Positions 62,316 to 64,000 of a stretch of DNA of 64,000 bases are shown piece after piece (position 1 is the first letter of the stretch; each line of letters begins with the position of its first letter). A program made the position numbers and the translations under genes. This stretch comes from Hyphomonas sp. BRH_c22 (GTDB lineage Bacteria > Pseudomonadota > Alphaproteobacteria > Caulobacterales > Hyphomonadaceae): assembly GCF_000961795.1 (NCBI RefSeq), contig NZ_LADU01000122.1:46259-110258 (forward strand), given 5' to 3'. The notes below the pieces were generated by a model. That model worked only from the letters and a program-made list of their open reading frames with translations. It was not told the DNA's origin and made no database searches.

Positions 62316-63083
62316 CTATTCGACCGAGAATTTCTGAACCGGAGCAAACAGGACGTCCTGTTGTGCCTTGCCCTGCGCAACGCGGATCGCCTTGGCGATA
62401 TCAGGCGCATATTTGCCAGGAAGCGATTCCCAAGCACCCGTCGCCCTATTGTAGCGAGATGCCTTGCCGTTTGGCGTCAGATAGACGAGTGCAACGCGGC
62501 CATAGAGGAACATGTCAACCGTCGTCGGGTTACCGTCGAGGTCGATCTCTTCCTGCCAGGTGCTGATCGTGCGGCCGTATTCCATTTCAGCCTGATAGGC
62601 GTCCATGATGAGCCGGTACTGCTCAGCAGCCGTAACATTGGGCTGCTGCATGATGCCGACCAGACCTTCGAGACGGGCTTCACGTTCCGTCTGCTTGAAT
62701 GGAAGGTCAGCTGCAACGAAGTTCTGAAGCTCTTCAACCATGCTCAGGAGCATTGGGACCGTCTGAGCCGTGATGTCGTCGATCGACCCAAGCTGCTCGG
62801 TAAGAGACACGATCTCTTCGCGCTGGCTCTTCACAACAAGTTCCTGCTGCTTGGAGTAGAGCTCGGCAGCGTCGCGACGCTGCAGCAAGGTCCGATACTC
62901 GCGAACCATATCGGTGCGCTGATCGTCGAGCTGGTTGATTTGTTCCTGGACTTGTTCAGCACGCCGTGTGGCCTGCTCGCCCGTATTAAGCGCATCGCGC
63001 AACTGAGCCTGGGCCGGAATGGCCAGTCCAGCAATCAGCGCAGCGGCAATGACGCCGCGAGCTGGTGACAGAAGTTTCTTCAT
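62316..63083 (-). CDS. DUF3450 periplasmic coiled-coil protein
   Basis: A 255-residue exported protein (signal ends near IPAQA). Residues 30-100 are coiled coil (RRAEQVQEQINQLDDQRTDM), followed by the DUF3450 block (EELQNFVAADLPFKQTEREA, then AYQAEMEYGRTISTWQEEID) and VALVYLTPNGKASRYNRAT. It is the first gene of the TonB operon, as in TonB2-type clusters; precise role unknown. Confidence 0.9.
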   Translation of the reverse strand: MKKLLSPARGVIAAALIAGLAIPAQAQLRDALNTGEQATRRAEQVQEQINQLDDQRTDMVREYRTLLQRRDAAELYSKQQELVVKSQREEIVSLTEQLGSIDDITAQTVPMLLSMVEELQNFVAADLPFKQTEREARLEGLVGIMQQPNVTAAEQYRLIMDAYQAEMEYGRTISTWQEEIDLDGNPTTVDMFLYGRVALVYLTPNGKASRYNRATGAWESLPGKYAPDIAKAIRVAQGKAQQDVLFAPVQKFSVE

Positions 63084-63483
63084 GAGGTTTGCCTCTCACT
63101 CTCCAAACGGTCGCGCAAAAAATTTGCGCGGGAAATTCGACAATCAGGCATCCTGCTAGCGAAGATGTCCCGGTTTCAATGCCTGGCCAAAAAACACACC
63201 GGCCGAGTTATGTTGGAAGTCGCAAGGCGAAGACGCCCGACACCTGCCCATTCTGGAGCGCTGCTCGCTCTCTCGCTTTGACCCTTGCCATTCTAGCAAC
63301 AAGTCCGCAACGCCCTTATTTGCGAACTTCGACGCTAACAACCCTGAACGACGGGATCAACAAGGCTTTACGATTCGTTTAGAAAATATCCGCGTCACGC
63401 GCGAACGCAACTCTTGCAATACAGTAACAAAGAAGATTGCGCCATCGCGAACACCTGAGCGGCTCGAGACATAGGTGACAGAT
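63084..63483 (-). promoter_or_regulatory. upstream region of the TonB operon
   Basis: 400 bases without a supported gene between the DUF3450 start and the IS481-type left end. It should hold the operon's promoter. I could not assign a Fur box or promoter boxes with confidence. Confidence 0.4.
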
Positions 63484-64000
63484 TGTACCGGACACATGGG
63501 TAACACTTTCCGCTTTGGCGGGAGGTTACGATGCCATGGAAGGAACAATCGAAAATGGACGAGAGACTGCGCTTTGTCGCCCGCCGGCTGGAGGGTGAAT
63601 CGATGACGGATCTTTGCCGGGAGTTCGGAATTTCGCGCAAGACCGGCTACAAGATCTTCAATCGTTACAAGGAAGAGGGGCTGATTGCCCTTGAGGATCG
63701 CTCCCGACGGCCGGTGCGGTATGCCAACCAGCTGCCGGTGCCCATCGAGCGGGCGATCATCGATGCCAAAAAGGACAAGCCCCACTGGGGCGCCCGCAAG
63801 ATCAGGGAGCTCCTGGTGCGGCGCCTGGCAGGTGACGTGCGCATTCCCGCCCGCTCGACCATTCATGCTGTCCTTGACCGCTACGGCCTTGTGAAGCGGG
63901 CAGGCAAGAGGCGCCAGAGGGCATTGGGAACCTCCCTTTCATCCGGATCGGTTCCCAATGCCCTCTGGTGTGTCGACTTCAAGGGAGAGTTCCGTCTCGG
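63484..64000 (+). mobile_element. IS481-family element, left end (cut by window edge)
   Basis: The left end reads TGTACCGGACACATGGGTAA, the usual start of IS481 elements, 47 bases before a transposase gene that runs off the window. It lies upstream of the TonB operon. Confidence 0.8.
63531..64000 (+). CDS. IS481-family transposase (partial)
   Basis: An open frame from the ATG at 63531 (MPWKEQSKMDERLRFVARRL) with GGGAGG upstream, running to the window edge, about 156 codons. The helix-turn-helix (MTDLCREFGISRKTGYKIFN), RSRRPVRYANQLPVP, HWGARKIRELL, and the start of the rve core with the first catalytic Asp (ALWCVDFKGEF) are visible. Confidence 0.9.
   Translation, partial: MPWKEQSKMDERLRFVARRLEGESMTDLCREFGISRKTGYKIFNRYKEEGLIALEDRSRRPVRYANQLPVPIERAIIDAKKDKPHWGARKIRELLVRRLAGDVRIPARSTIHAVLDRYGLVKRAGKRRQRALGTSLSSGSVPNALWCVDFKGEFRL

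Noticed and set aside
1..64000. CRISPR array
   Set aside because: I saw no regularly spaced identical repeats with unique spacers; the repeats found are att sites, IS ends or hairpins.

Overview
The window looks like a chromosomal segment of an alphaproteobacterium, most likely of the Hyphomonadaceae/Maricaulales type (my inference). The clues are an F1-ATPase zeta-type inhibitor, a SUF operon that starts with an IscS-like cysteine desulfurase, an M23 peptidase-bactofilin gene pair of the kind linked to stalk or bud morphogenesis, and a TonB2-like ExbB/ExbD/TonB operon with DUF3450 and TtpC-like proteins.

Layout. 1-2978 (minus strand): a polysaccharide operon of a GH16 lipoprotein, a proline-dehydrogenase-like protein and a Wzz/GumC chain-length protein cut by the window edge. 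3469-4939: an IS3-family element. 5082-15290: an integrated phage-satellite-like element in tRNA-Gly(GCC), bounded by a perfect 51-bp direct repeat. It carries a tyrosine integrase, an AlpA-like regulator, a RepB-type primase, a RepA-like helicase, TerS- and TerL-like packaging genes, unknown small genes, two large non-coding hairpin regions and two cysteine-containing cargo genes near the tRNA end. I see no capsid or tail genes.

15521-34605: housekeeping and metabolic genes: HxlR regulator, phytase-like lipoprotein, a probable 6S RNA next to 5-formyl-THF cyclo-ligase, a second GH16 enzyme, a thioredoxin-like protein, the ATPase zeta subunit, purC-purS, a TetR-acyltransferase pair, the suf operon (iscS-sufB-lipoprotein-sufCDS-sufT-sufA), an alpha/beta hydrolase, anmK and tyrS. 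34765-42682: an envelope polysaccharide-modification cluster (alkaline-phosphatase-fold protein, two SGNH hydrolases, an O-antigen ligase/polymerase-like protein, two acyltransferase-3 proteins), preceded and interrupted by decayed IS3, IS481 and IS630 remnants. 42771-48664: a giant AsmA-like protein, a Bcp peroxiredoxin and the M23-bactofilin pair.

48794-53310: an IS66-family element with an exact 8-bp target duplication. It is itself interrupted by an IS1182-like element, and it sits inside the relic end of a related IS66 element. 53444-56507: a three-gene GtrA/GtrB/GT39-type glycosylation cassette. 57009-63083: the TonB energy-transduction operon plus a separately terminated TPR gene. 63484-64000: the left end of an IS481-family element, cut by the window edge.

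The most unusual content is the satellite-like element: a compact integrate-replicate-package module without virion genes, with strongly structured non-coding DNA and unrecognised cargo. All functional calls are by reading motifs; no database search was run.
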